Assembly (NCBI GenBank): GCA_040756735.1
Contig: JBFLYC010000013.1
Coordinates: forward strand, 1-64,000
Direction: 5' to 3'
DNA: 64,000 bases
Source of the DNA: JBFLYC01 sp040756735
GTDB taxonomy: Bacteria > Bacillota > DSM-16504 > Desulfitibacterales > Desulfitibacteraceae
Both the position numbers and the translations under genes were made by a program. This document shows positions 46,321-54,213 of the stretch, piece after piece. Positions within the stretch are counted from its first letter, which is position 1. Every line of letters starts with the position of its first letter. The notes under the pieces were generated by a model. It was not told the origin of the DNA. It saw nothing but the letters and a program-made list of their open reading frames with translations, and did not search any database.

Positions 46321-49300
46321 CTATTGTAAAAGGAATCTGTAGATCACCGCAGCGCTTTGTGCTCTGCTGACAACTCCCTTTGGCCTAAAGGTTTCATCTG
46401 GAAAGCCCTTAAAAATGTCTCTAGTAACCGCCTGAGCTACTCCCTGTACAGCCCAAGGTGCTATCTGGGAAGCATCCTTAAATACCACTGCTGCAGCCAC
46501 CTCTTCTTCACCAAGAACCCTTGACATCATTACAGCAAGCTGCTCCCTGGTGACCTTATCACTTGGGCCAAAGGTCCTCTCTGTTAACCCCTTGATAATT
46601 CCTGCATCTACTGCAGCTTGAACATATCCTGCATACCAGGCACTTTCCTTTACATCTTCAAACATACCCTGGTACTGAACTGTATGACCTAAACCAAGGG
46701 CTTTTACAAGCATGGCTGTAAACTCAGCCCTGTTAACTTCCCTGGCTGGCTCGAATCTATTATCGCCAACACCCTGGATGATTCCTTTAGTTGCCAGGTA
46801 ACTTATTTCTTTTGCTGCCCAGGGGTATTTTTCTTCACTAACATCTGCAAACTGCACCGGCTGTTTTTCTCTGGCTAGTACTGCAAACTTAGTGAAGTGC
46901 TCCACCAGACCTGTAATAGTTCCTGTTGATACATCAACCACTGTGGGCAGTGCGAACCATTGTTCTTTTTCTTCATTGTACCAGGCTAAAACTAAGTCTT
47001 CATATTTTACTCCATCTGGTATAACCACACGAATAGACATATATACCGGCTCGTTAAATACTGTTCCTTTAGGACCAAACTCATAGATAGATGATACAAG
47101 CTTATGGGTTGGAGGCGCCTTCACATTCTTGTCTGCTGTTGTTTCCTTAACGGATATTTCTTTAGCTTCTTTTAATGCATCCTTGCCTATTTTAAGGTTT
47201 ATCTCATTTTTCTCATCAGTGACATTACTTTCCTTGCCGGCCTCTACCCTTTGAACAATGGCTACTATATTATCCTTTAAAAGCTTTTCTAATTCCTTCT
47301 TCTGTTCTTCAGTCATTTGATTATCAGCACCAATTACTGTGCTTGGTACAATGGCCACTTCTATAGGAATACCTCTAACAGGAGTCTCTGTCTTAACAGC
47401 CTCTTCCAGCTTTTTAATAGCACCTGAGATGGCTTTTTCCAGGTCTTCGTCAACTGGCAGTGGTTGAGGAAGTGGTGTCTGCCCAGGACCTGTTGCAGTG
47501 TAGTCACCAGCCCAGAACCAGAGTACATAGTCGCCGTCTCTTATTGTATAGTCTTTAGCTGGCACGCCTGGTATTATATTGCCCACTTTATACTTCCAGC
47601 CGGCTGTTCCGGTTAGGTCCTCTTTTTCTCCTGCAATCTGCCATACATAAGACTGATTATCTCTGGTGCTATAGGAAACACCTGTTGCTTTTAGCGCTTC
47701 CAATGCATTTGCCTTACTTTTTGGTAATGTAATGTTACCTGAAAAATAAGTCCCTTCTTTACCGATAATTTCAACAAAAACTGTTATTTCGTTTACTGGG
47801 GTTGAACCGCCTGTACCATTTTCTGTGCTGCCAACTAGTATTGGTATTTGTCCTGTACGGAGAATATATGGATAGCTGCCTTCTTGGTCTTTGCTGACCT
47901 TTAAATAGTATGTTCCAGCAACAGAAGGACCAGGAAGAACTACCTTACCTTGATCATCAGTAATATAAGACTTGCCATTGAAATCAACTATAGCATTGGA
48001 TATTTTGACATTGACTATTTCAAATTCTGGCCAGTAATTTGTATAACTTGAAGTAACTGTTACTGTAATATTTTCATTAACCTCTGGCATTAGAGGGCTA
48101 ATATCTATCTTTGGTATTAGGGTGCCATTTGCACCTGGCCACACACCATAATAAAAGACCAGCTCATCACCATCTTGAACATTATATCCATTGGCTCCAA
48201 CTGGAGCAAAATCTCCATTAACAAGATACATCCACCCATCATAAATAGTTGGTGGGCTGGTATCAAACCTGCCTGCTGTTTCACCATCTATTGAATATAT
48301 ATATCCATCAAATATTTCATAAGTAATGTTATTAATATCAAGCACCAACTTTAAGGCTTCCATTGCTGTGCCTTTTACTGCAACTATATCACTGGCTATG
48401 GTTCTTTCTGCTCCTTCTACTCGTACATGTACTTGTGATATCTCTGGTCCACCAACATCAACACTACCCTTATAGGTAACTACTTTTGGATACCCATAAA
48501 CTTGGTCTGTTACAGATATGGAGTATTTTAATTGTCCTTTTGATATATTCTCTAATATTACTTGTCCAAACCAGTCGCTGGGATATTCTTTATCTCCTAT
48601 TTTTATTACAAAGTCTTTTATATCAATAGTTTCATCTTGAGTTATGTCTGGTTTAGCTTTTAACCAAAATGTTAAAGCCTGACCTTCAGAAGGTTGTTTA
48701 GGTGAAATCTCCGCCAGAGGTATTTTTGTTAAGGTTGTACTACTAGCTGTATCAAAGGCTGAAATATAAAATATTACTTCATCTCCAGTTTTCAAATAGT
48801 TAATATAAGGAGAAGGCTGCCCATCTCTTATAATATAATACTTCCATGAGGTATTAATATGACTCCCTATTAGTTTGCCGCTTTCACCTTTAATGGCAAC
48901 AATTCCACTTCCATTTGTTTGAAGATTATCACTGCCAACTGCAAGTTCTAACGCTTCGTAAACTGCTTCTGGTACAGAACTGGATATAGTTGTTACCATT
49001 TCATCTGCAAGGCTAACTGTATGTCCTTCTACCCTTAATCTAACAGTTGGTCTCTGTTGGTATTCACCATATGATGAAGCCTTTAGCTCTGCCAGGGCCC
49101 AAAGAACTTGCCTCGTTGCCATTTCATTGCTGGCACCACCTTGTGCATAAGCAAAAGAAATTTCAGGGCCAGGGCCAGAAACCATGTAGTCCAGTAGGGC
49201 ATCTATCATAGTTTTGTTGTTTTTTGTCCATTGAGGTTGTAAAATATCTTCACCAACAGCAAGCAAGCCAGTTATTACCCTTGCTGTACTTTGTGAGTTT

Positions 49301-50007
49301 GGAGTTTTGTATACATAAGAATCCCATTCAAATACAGATTCAAATCCTGCTGTTTCAAGTTGTATAGCCTGCAAATGTTGTTTAGCTTTATTTATAGCAG
49401 TACTTACTTCTGATGTGCTTGGAACCATGCTTAGAGCCAGCAAAGCTTCACCTGTGGTGTCAGGGTCAGGATGGCTCCCAAAAAGAACAAATCCCCCGTT
49501 GGGTTTTTGTTGACTGATTAAATACTGCACCGCTAAATCACGATTATAACCACTACTTCCAACCTTCTCTAAAGCTATAATGGACCAAATAGTATTGTTT
49601 ATTGAACCACCAAATGAGCCAGATGTTTGTTGTTTACCCTTTAATATCTCAATTAAATTTTGTCCGTGGTAATTAGTTGGATCCTGTCCTAAAGCTAATA
49701 ACCCAAGTATTCTACCTGCAAATGCAGTTGCAGGAGAGTCTTCATTAAGTTCATCAGCATCCCAATCGTCAATTTTATCATTATTAATCCAGTAATTTAA
49801 ATCTCCATCAGCGATTTTTAAGGCAACTAGTTGCTCCCAATTGTTCAATGTTTGGTTTTTATAGTAGTCAACTACTCCATAAACTATGTCTGATACAGTT
49901 GGACCTAAATCATCTGCCTTAACACTACTACACGAAAATATCAATAATAATAGTGAAAATACAATACATTTTACTAAAATGCTATTATTCTTTAAAAAAC
50001 GTTTCAT
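46321..50007 (-). CDS. Intrinsic-factor-like surface protein: alpha/alpha-barrel, three DUF4430-like domains, SLH
   Basis: 1228 residues. Signal peptide 1-31 (IVFSLLLLIFSCSSVKA). An alpha/alpha-barrel follows (about 35-320) with repeats such as AVQYLISQQKPNGGFVLFG and ARVITGLLAVGEDILQPQW. Three DUF4430-like domains sit near 325-425 (WKYYIIRDGQPSPYINY), 525-625 (DGWMYLVNGDFAPVGANGY) and 735-835 (GWKYKVGNIIPGVPAKDY), with Ig-like linkers. A beta domain (about 950-1045) and three SLH domains (about 1055-1228) end the chain. Barrel plus DUF4430 is the domain pairing of intrinsic factor and transcobalamin. It is the first gene after the cobalamin riboswitch, so a role as wall-bound B12 trap is a strong inference; binding itself is not shown. 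Confidence 0.88.
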   Translation of the reverse strand: MKRFLKNNSILVKCIVFSLLLLIFSCSSVKADDLGPTVSDIVYGVVDYYKNQTLNNWEQLVALKIADGDLNYWINNDKIDDWDADELNEDSPATAFAGRILGLLALGQDPTNYHGQNLIEILKGKQQTSGSFGGSINNTIWSIIALEKVGSSGYNRDLAVQYLISQQKPNGGFVLFGSHPDPDTTGEALLALSMVPSTSEVSTAINKAKQHLQAIQLETAGFESVFEWDSYVYKTPNSQSTARVITGLLAVGEDILQPQWTKNNKTMIDALLDYMVSGPGPEISFAYAQGGASNEMATRQVLWALAELKASSYGEYQQRPTVRLRVEGHTVSLADEMVTTISSSVPEAVYEALELAVGSDNLQTNGSGIVAIKGESGKLIGSHINTSWKYYIIRDGQPSPYINYLKTGDEVIFYISAFDTASSTTLTKIPLAEISPKQPSEGQALTFWLKAKPDITQDETIDIKDFVIKIGDKEYPSDWFGQVILENISKGQLKYSISVTDQVYGYPKVVTYKGSVDVGGPEISQVHVRVEGAERTIASDIVAVKGTAMEALKLVLDINNITYEIFDGYIYSIDGETAGRFDTSPPTIYDGWMYLVNGDFAPVGANGYNVQDGDELVFYYGVWPGANGTLIPKIDISPLMPEVNENITVTVTSSYTNYWPEFEIVNVKISNAIVDFNGKSYITDDQGKVVLPGPSVAGTYYLKVSKDQEGSYPYILRTGQIPILVGSTENGTGGSTPVNEITVFVEIIGKEGTYFSGNITLPKSKANALEALKATGVSYSTRDNQSYVWQIAGEKEDLTGTAGWKYKVGNIIPGVPAKDYTIRDGDYVLWFWAGDYTATGPGQTPLPQPLPVDEDLEKAISGAIKKLEEAVKTETPVRGIPIEVAIVPSTVIGADNQMTEEQKKELEKLLKDNIVAIVQRVEAGKESNVTDEKNEINLKIGKDALKEAKEISVKETTADKNVKAPPTHKLVSSIYEFGPKGTVFNEPVYMSIRVVIPDGVKYEDLVLAWYNEEKEQWFALPTVVDVSTGTITGLVEHFTKFAVLAREKQPVQFADVSEEKYPWAAKEISYLATKGIIQGVGDNRFEPAREVNRAEFTAMLVKALGLGHTVQYQGMFEDVKESAWYAGYVQAAVDAGIIKGLTERTFGPSDKVTREQLAVMMSRVLGEEEVAAAVVFKDASQIAPWAVQGVAQAVTRDIFKGFPDETFRPKGVVSRAQSAAVIYRFLLQ

Positions 50008-50078
50008 AATAAAACTTTAACCCCCTCATTTTATAATCTAGATTAAAAATAATGAAAAATATTATCTCCCCTTTAGCC

Positions 50079-50125
50079 CAAAAAAACAAAAACCCTTTTT
50101 GCCGCACACAATGGCAAAAAAGGTT
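50079..50125 (-). terminator. Terminator forming the riboswitch expression platform
   Basis: On the minus strand AACCTTTTTTGCC pairs with GGCAAAAAGGGTT around a nine-base loop, followed by TTTGTTTTTTT. It lies between the riboswitch and the first gene, so cobalamin binding probably promotes this terminator. Confidence 0.85.
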
Positions 50126-50194
50126 AAAGTGACAAAGGTATAAAAAAACACCTTTCCCATTACGCGTGGGCAAGAATTGATTAAACATTAGAAC

Positions 50195-50355
50195 AAGCAG
50201 GTTTCCTGACTTGGGGTCATTGCCAAGGCTGCGTCTTCCCAGTATACATACTAGTGACAATAGTATAGCAGCTTAACTCTCCCTTACAGTGGCGCGACCG
50301 TGCTGGACTCTCACCAGCTTCCCTCTCTACTTCTCTAAGAAGTATCACTTATTCC
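50195..50355 (-). promoter_or_regulatory. Cobalamin (B12) riboswitch
   Basis: The minus strand shows the conserved elements in order: GGGAAGCTGGTGAGAGTCC, then GCGCCACTGTAA (the B12 box), a variable arm, GGGAAGAC-GC, and AAGTCAGGAAACCTGC, which closes the structure. Cobalamin riboswitches turn off uptake or synthesis genes when the vitamin is plentiful. It controls the 50007-to-40613 operon. Confidence 0.93.
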
Positions 50356-50387
50356 ACTATGAGTATTTAGTTTAAGATGTTAACTAT

Positions 50388-50416
50388 AGACTATCACCGC
50401 ACTATGTACAAGTCAA
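50388..50416 (-). promoter_or_regulatory. Candidate promoter of the B12 operon
   Basis: On the minus strand TTGACT (50411-50416) and TAGTCT (50388-50393) are 17 bp apart, about 35 bp upstream of the riboswitch. The -10 match is modest. Confidence 0.45.
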
Positions 50417-50431
50417 TATGTAATTAAAGTA

Positions 50432-50743
50432 TTAATATTTAAGAAAGTCTTTCAGGTATTGCACAAGTGCTGCGGGCGGAGTGCTTTTATCGATATTCTT
50501 TTTCGGCCTGTAAATACCCGCAAGGGACAGGCAGCAATCCTTCCGCCAATCCCTGCCGGCCAGCAGTTCCAACGTGCAGTAAGACAATAAATTAATGGCG
50601 CTTTCAAACAGATGCAGTCTGCTGGATTCGTTCTTGGCCTGGATAGAGAAGGAGTAGCGCTTGTCGCTTCCGTTTGCGTCCCCCATATACCGTCTGCCGG
50701 AGGTTCCCCGGAGCGTTGCATGTTTGGAAAGCCATTGGAACAA
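50432..50743 (-). CDS. Unrecognised 103-residue open frame, possible mobile-element remnant
   Basis: The frame begins with TTG and contains RLHLFESAINLLSYCTLELLAG and a basic end. No ribosome site is visible, base composition is more GC-rich than the neighbours, and a second overlapping frame (50452-50721) is also open. It could be a decayed transposase tail or no gene at all. I do not recognise the family. Confidence 0.25.
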   Translation of the reverse strand: MFQWLSKHATLRGTSGRRYMGDANGSDKRYSFSIQAKNESSRLHLFESAINLLSYCTLELLAGRDWRKDCCLSLAGIYRPKKNIDKSTPPAALVQYLKDFLKY

Positions 50744-50850
50744 ATTAATAAGGATAAGTATGTGGAAACATGTCTATAGGTAGATTTCTAGAGTTTTAGT
50801 TTTTTGTTTTAGATGATTCATATTTACATACCTTTCTTAAAAAATCTGAC

Positions 50851-50897
50851 AAAGAAATAAACTTTGCACCAAAAGTATATGCAAAGTTTATTTCTTT
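50851..50897 (-). terminator. Perfect 18-bp hairpin, terminator of the purine-type operon
   Basis: The arms at 50851-50868 and 50880-50897 are perfect complements around an 11-base loop, and a T-run follows on the minus strand after GTCAGA. It lies about 45 bp after the stop of the last gene and is symmetrical enough to work in both directions. Confidence 0.7.
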
Positions 50898-50940
50898 TAT
50901 CTATATATATTATGGGAGGTCGTTAATTACTCTTTGATCC

Positions 50941-52824
50941 TTATGAAGGCAAGTCTTTGATCAAATCCTCAAGGCCAAGCTCTCTTAACTTCTCTTCTGT
51001 TGGGATGCCATTATTGTCCCAACCTCTATTGCGGTAATAATCATCAAGCATCTCCTGCAGATTGATTACCAGGTCTTTTTTAATGGGTTCCTTTGGTTCA
51101 AGGGTGAATCCATCTCCTGATACCATTTTATAGACAGTGACAGCCTCTTTTAAGAACCTGTTAGGCAGCTGATCAGCTTTCCTATTAAGGCCCAGGCGGA
51201 CATTGTACATCCTCTCAAGGTTTACTACCCTTTCACCGGCTTTCATTAATTCCTCAGGTGTATATTTTTGCCCCAGGGCGTTTAGGCCCTCGCTGAAATC
51301 TTCAGGGTATAAGCAGAAGTTTTCAGTAGTGGAAAATTTGCATACTCCCACACAGTCACTGATGGCATTATAGGCTTCGGTAAATTTAATCATGCGCGCT
51401 TTATGCTTTTCTATACTCACTTCCATGATTTCCGGGAAGATGTCGTTAAAATACTTTTTGGCTACTTCCACATGTCCTGCCAGATCTATAGTGGGAAGGG
51501 CATACAAGTGGTCTGCTCCTCTATTGGCCACGGCATGAGCCAGGCCATAAGCTTTAGCAACTCTAGGCTCCTGCCTGGGCAACTCCATACCTTTAACATG
51601 CATGGCCAGTTCCTCTGCTCCGCCACCGATTTTCTCGGCTGCCCTTTTTACCCCCTCGGCAAGCAGGTCTCCCAGCCCCTGCCGGTAGGAGATCATTTTA
51701 ATCAGTTCCATGATTTCCTTGGCATTACCCCATTCAAGACTTAACTTCTCGTTATTTAAATAGCCTTTTTCTTTGCATTCCATGGCAAAGGCTATAACAA
51801 CACCTGTGGATATGGTATCAATTCCCATTTCATTGCACAGCAGGTTGCCGTAGATTACAGATTCTATATCTCTATTGCCTACCATGGGTCCTAAAGCGTT
51901 GATGGTCTCGTACTCCGGACCTTCAGTTTCACAGGCAAAATCTCCGGATTCCACCTTTGAGTACCTGGAACACCTGATTGGGCAGGCAAAGCATGCCATA
52001 TTCTTAAGGACATATTTTTTAAGAGCCTTGGCATTTACTCCCAAATTACCTTCGAACTGCACCTGCTGATGATTCCTGGTCGGCAGGTCGCCGACAGCAT
52101 TTTTGGGGTCCATTAACAGCGCTGTTCCCCATTCTCGTAAAAATGCTGAACCGGGGTGGTCTTTAACCTGCTTCATGGTTTTTTGGGCAACTTCCTTAAA
52201 TTCAGCAGGCACCTCTACCCTCTTGCTGCCTTTAACGGCAACAGCCTTGAGGTTTTTAGACCCCATGACTGCTCCAAGCCCGCACCTGGCTGCAGCCCGG
52301 CCATAATCATTAATTACCGAGGCTATTCTAACCAGATTTTCCCCAGCAGGGCCTATGCATGCTACCTTTGAGCCTGGGTATTTATCTCTCAAAGCTTTTT
52401 CTACTTCTGAAGTTGTCATTCCCCAATATTCCTGCCCATCAAGAAATTCTATTCTATCATCTTCAATCCATAAAGCTGTGGGTCTTTCAGCTTTGCCTGT
52501 AAATACAAGGGCATCATATCCGGCTTTACGCATTTCAGGTCCAAAATGTCCGGAAGAATTGGCATAGCCATAAATCCCTGTTAGAGGAGATTTAGCTGTA
52601 ACCGTATACCTTGCAGATGAAGGCCAGGGCGTGCCGGTCAACGGACCAGGGGAAAATATCAAATAATTTTCAGGGCTTAAGGGTTCCACTTCCGGCCCAA
52701 CGTTATCATACAGTATCTTGGCAGCATATCCTCTGCTGCCTATGAATTTGTGCAAGTCTTCTGCAGGAGTTTCTACCAATTTATAGGTCTTGTCTGTAAG
52801 GTTGATATATGCGGTAATCCCCAT
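50941..52824 (-). CDS. Aldehyde:ferredoxin oxidoreductase family protein (second copy)
   Basis: About 627 residues. AOR-family blocks include PSSARYTVTAKSPLTGIYGY, AGYDALVFTGKAERP and the cluster cysteines in CFACPIRCSRY (near 290), with the distal cysteine in SDCVGVCKF. It is clearly diverged from the copy at 28833 and has no adjacent ferredoxin gene. As the last gene of the XDH/UbiD operon it may act on an aldehyde made in that pathway. I chose the ATG behind GGGAGAGG; a frame 36 bp longer is open. Confidence 0.92.
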   Translation of the reverse strand: MGITAYINLTDKTYKLVETPAEDLHKFIGSRGYAAKILYDNVGPEVEPLSPENYLIFSPGPLTGTPWPSSARYTVTAKSPLTGIYGYANSSGHFGPEMRKAGYDALVFTGKAERPTALWIEDDRIEFLDGQEYWGMTTSEVEKALRDKYPGSKVACIGPAGENLVRIASVINDYGRAAARCGLGAVMGSKNLKAVAVKGSKRVEVPAEFKEVAQKTMKQVKDHPGSAFLREWGTALLMDPKNAVGDLPTRNHQQVQFEGNLGVNAKALKKYVLKNMACFACPIRCSRYSKVESGDFACETEGPEYETINALGPMVGNRDIESVIYGNLLCNEMGIDTISTGVVIAFAMECKEKGYLNNEKLSLEWGNAKEIMELIKMISYRQGLGDLLAEGVKRAAEKIGGGAEELAMHVKGMELPRQEPRVAKAYGLAHAVANRGADHLYALPTIDLAGHVEVAKKYFNDIFPEIMEVSIEKHKARMIKFTEAYNAISDCVGVCKFSTTENFCLYPEDFSEGLNALGQKYTPEELMKAGERVVNLERMYNVRLGLNRKADQLPNRFLKEAVTVYKMVSGDGFTLEPKEPIKKDLVINLQEMLDDYYRNRGWDNNGIPTEEKLRELGLEDLIKDLPS

Positions 52825-52872
52825 TGTTACCTCTCCCTTCTTAAACTCCCTTGTTTTCACCTATTACGCTTT

Positions 52873-53343
52873 TCAATCATTTTTATTAGCAACTTCCTCA
52901 ATTGCATCCACTACCTGTTCATATCCCGTGCACCTGCACAAGTTGCCCGATATACCCACCTTAATATCTTCCCTGGTAGGATTTTGGTTTTTGTCCAAAA
53001 AAGCTTTAGCGCTCATTAACAAGCCCGGGGTACAAAAACCGCACTGCAGGGCATTATGCCTAATAAAGGCATCCTGCAGGGGATGCAGCCTGCCGTCTTT
53101 GGCCATTCCCTCTATAGTGGTGATTTCTTTGCCTTCCATGGAAGCTGCCAGTACTAAACAGGAATTGACGTTTTCTCCATCTATAATAACTGTGCATGCG
53201 CCGCATTCTCCTATGCCGCAGCCTTCCTTGGTACCTGTAAGGCCCAATTCTTCACGGAGCACATCAAGGAGCCTGGCATAGGGCTTAACCTCTACCGTAA
53301 CGGGTTTGGAATTTACTTTCATGTTTACTTTAATCTTTTCCAC
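52873..53343 (-). CDS. xdhC: Xanthine-dehydrogenase-type [2Fe-2S] subunit
   Basis: 156 residues, the usual length of CoxS/XdhC small subunits. The plant-type cluster is bound by GCGIGECGACTV and the distal cysteine in NSCLV. The second cluster is bound by LQCGFCTPG and NLCRCTGYEQV. It carries electrons from the molybdenum site to FAD. It starts directly at the stop of the FAD subunit. Confidence 0.95.
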   Translation of the reverse strand: MEKIKVNMKVNSKPVTVEVKPYARLLDVLREELGLTGTKEGCGIGECGACTVIIDGENVNSCLVLAASMEGKEITTIEGMAKDGRLHPLQDAFIRHNALQCGFCTPGLLMSAKAFLDKNQNPTREDIKVGISGNLCRCTGYEQVVDAIEEVANKND

Positions 53344-54213
53344 TTATTCCACCCCCAAAGCCTGGTTTATTACTCTTTGTGTAAGGGCTTCTATTACCGG
53401 CTTTTTATATTCAGTTGACCAGCGAATTCCAGATCTTTTAATCATTTCTTCTGAGACTTTCCTGCCTGCCTCTTCAAGAAGCTTCTGGTCTGGCGCCTTG
53501 CCTAACAGGAGTTCTTCGGCTGTTCTCACCCTGTCTGGTTTTGGCAGCACAGAGCCTGGGGCAATCCGTGCTTCAACTACTTTACCTTCGCTATCCAGGG
53601 TTATGGCAGCTGCAATGTTCATCCTGGCAATGGCCAGGGCCTTTCTACGACCTAATTTAATAAAGGAAGTCTTTGTATTTTCGGGTAGACCTTTAAAGTA
53701 TACTTCTACTAGTAGTTCATCAGGGGCCAGATTGGTAACATAGGGTTTTTCAAAAATGCTTAACAGGGAAACTTCTCTTTCGCCTTTGGCGCTAACCAGT
53801 TTAAGCTGTGCATCTAATGCAACAAGGGGCGGAACAGGGTCTGCTGCTGGGGAAGCATTGCAGATGCTTCCTCCTATGGTACCCCTGTGTCTGATCTGGG
53901 GTGAGCCTACTGTGTTAACGGCCTGGGCTAAAAAGGGAACGGCTTCATTTATCAGCTCGGATTTATAAATCTCGTCGTGGGTTGTTAGTGCGCCTATCCT
54001 GAGATAATCTCCGTCTTTTTTGATGTACTTTAGTTCTTTAAGATGGTTGATATCTATGACATAGGCTATGTCTTTTAACTTCTTGTCCTCGTCACGAAGC
54101 TGAACCATCAAGTCGGTACCGCCGGCTATGACCTTGGCCTTCTCCTTGTGCTGTGCCAGGAGGCGGCAAGCTTCTTTCACTGATCCCGGCCTTAAATAAT
54201 CAAACTTAAGCAT
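53344..54213 (-). CDS. xdhB: Xanthine-dehydrogenase-type FAD subunit
   Basis: About 289 residues. FAD binding is shown by KVIAGGTDLMVQLRD near the start and by TVGSPQIRHRGTIGGSICNASPAADPVP in two blocks. The start overlaps the upstream stop (TAATG), with AGGAGGTGG before it. A frame reaching 54390 is open but is antisense-like Arg-rich sequence inside the upstream gene. Confidence 0.94.
   Translation of the reverse strand: MLKFDYLRPGSVKEACRLLAQHKEKAKVIAGGTDLMVQLRDEDKKLKDIAYVIDINHLKELKYIKKDGDYLRIGALTTHDEIYKSELINEAVPFLAQAVNTVGSPQIRHRGTIGGSICNASPAADPVPPLVALDAQLKLVSAKGEREVSLLSIFEKPYVTNLAPDELLVEVYFKGLPENTKTSFIKLGRRKALAIARMNIAAAITLDSEGKVVEARIAPGSVLPKPDRVRTAEELLLGKAPDQKLLEEAGRKVSEEMIKRSGIRWSTEYKKPVIEALTQRVINQALGVE

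Noticed and set aside
49985..50260. 91-codon frame on the minus strand before the large SLH protein
   Set aside because: It lies over the riboswitch 3' end and the terminator, which explain the sequence better.
50432..50743. A complete insertion sequence around the unrecognised ORF
   Set aside because: I found no inverted terminal repeats or target duplications there; the 50851-50897 hairpin fits a terminator.
52790..53281. Long plus-strand frames over the XDH small and other subunits (also 54829-55311, 60182-60541, 61262-61720)
   Set aside because: Antisense shadows of strongly supported minus-strand genes.
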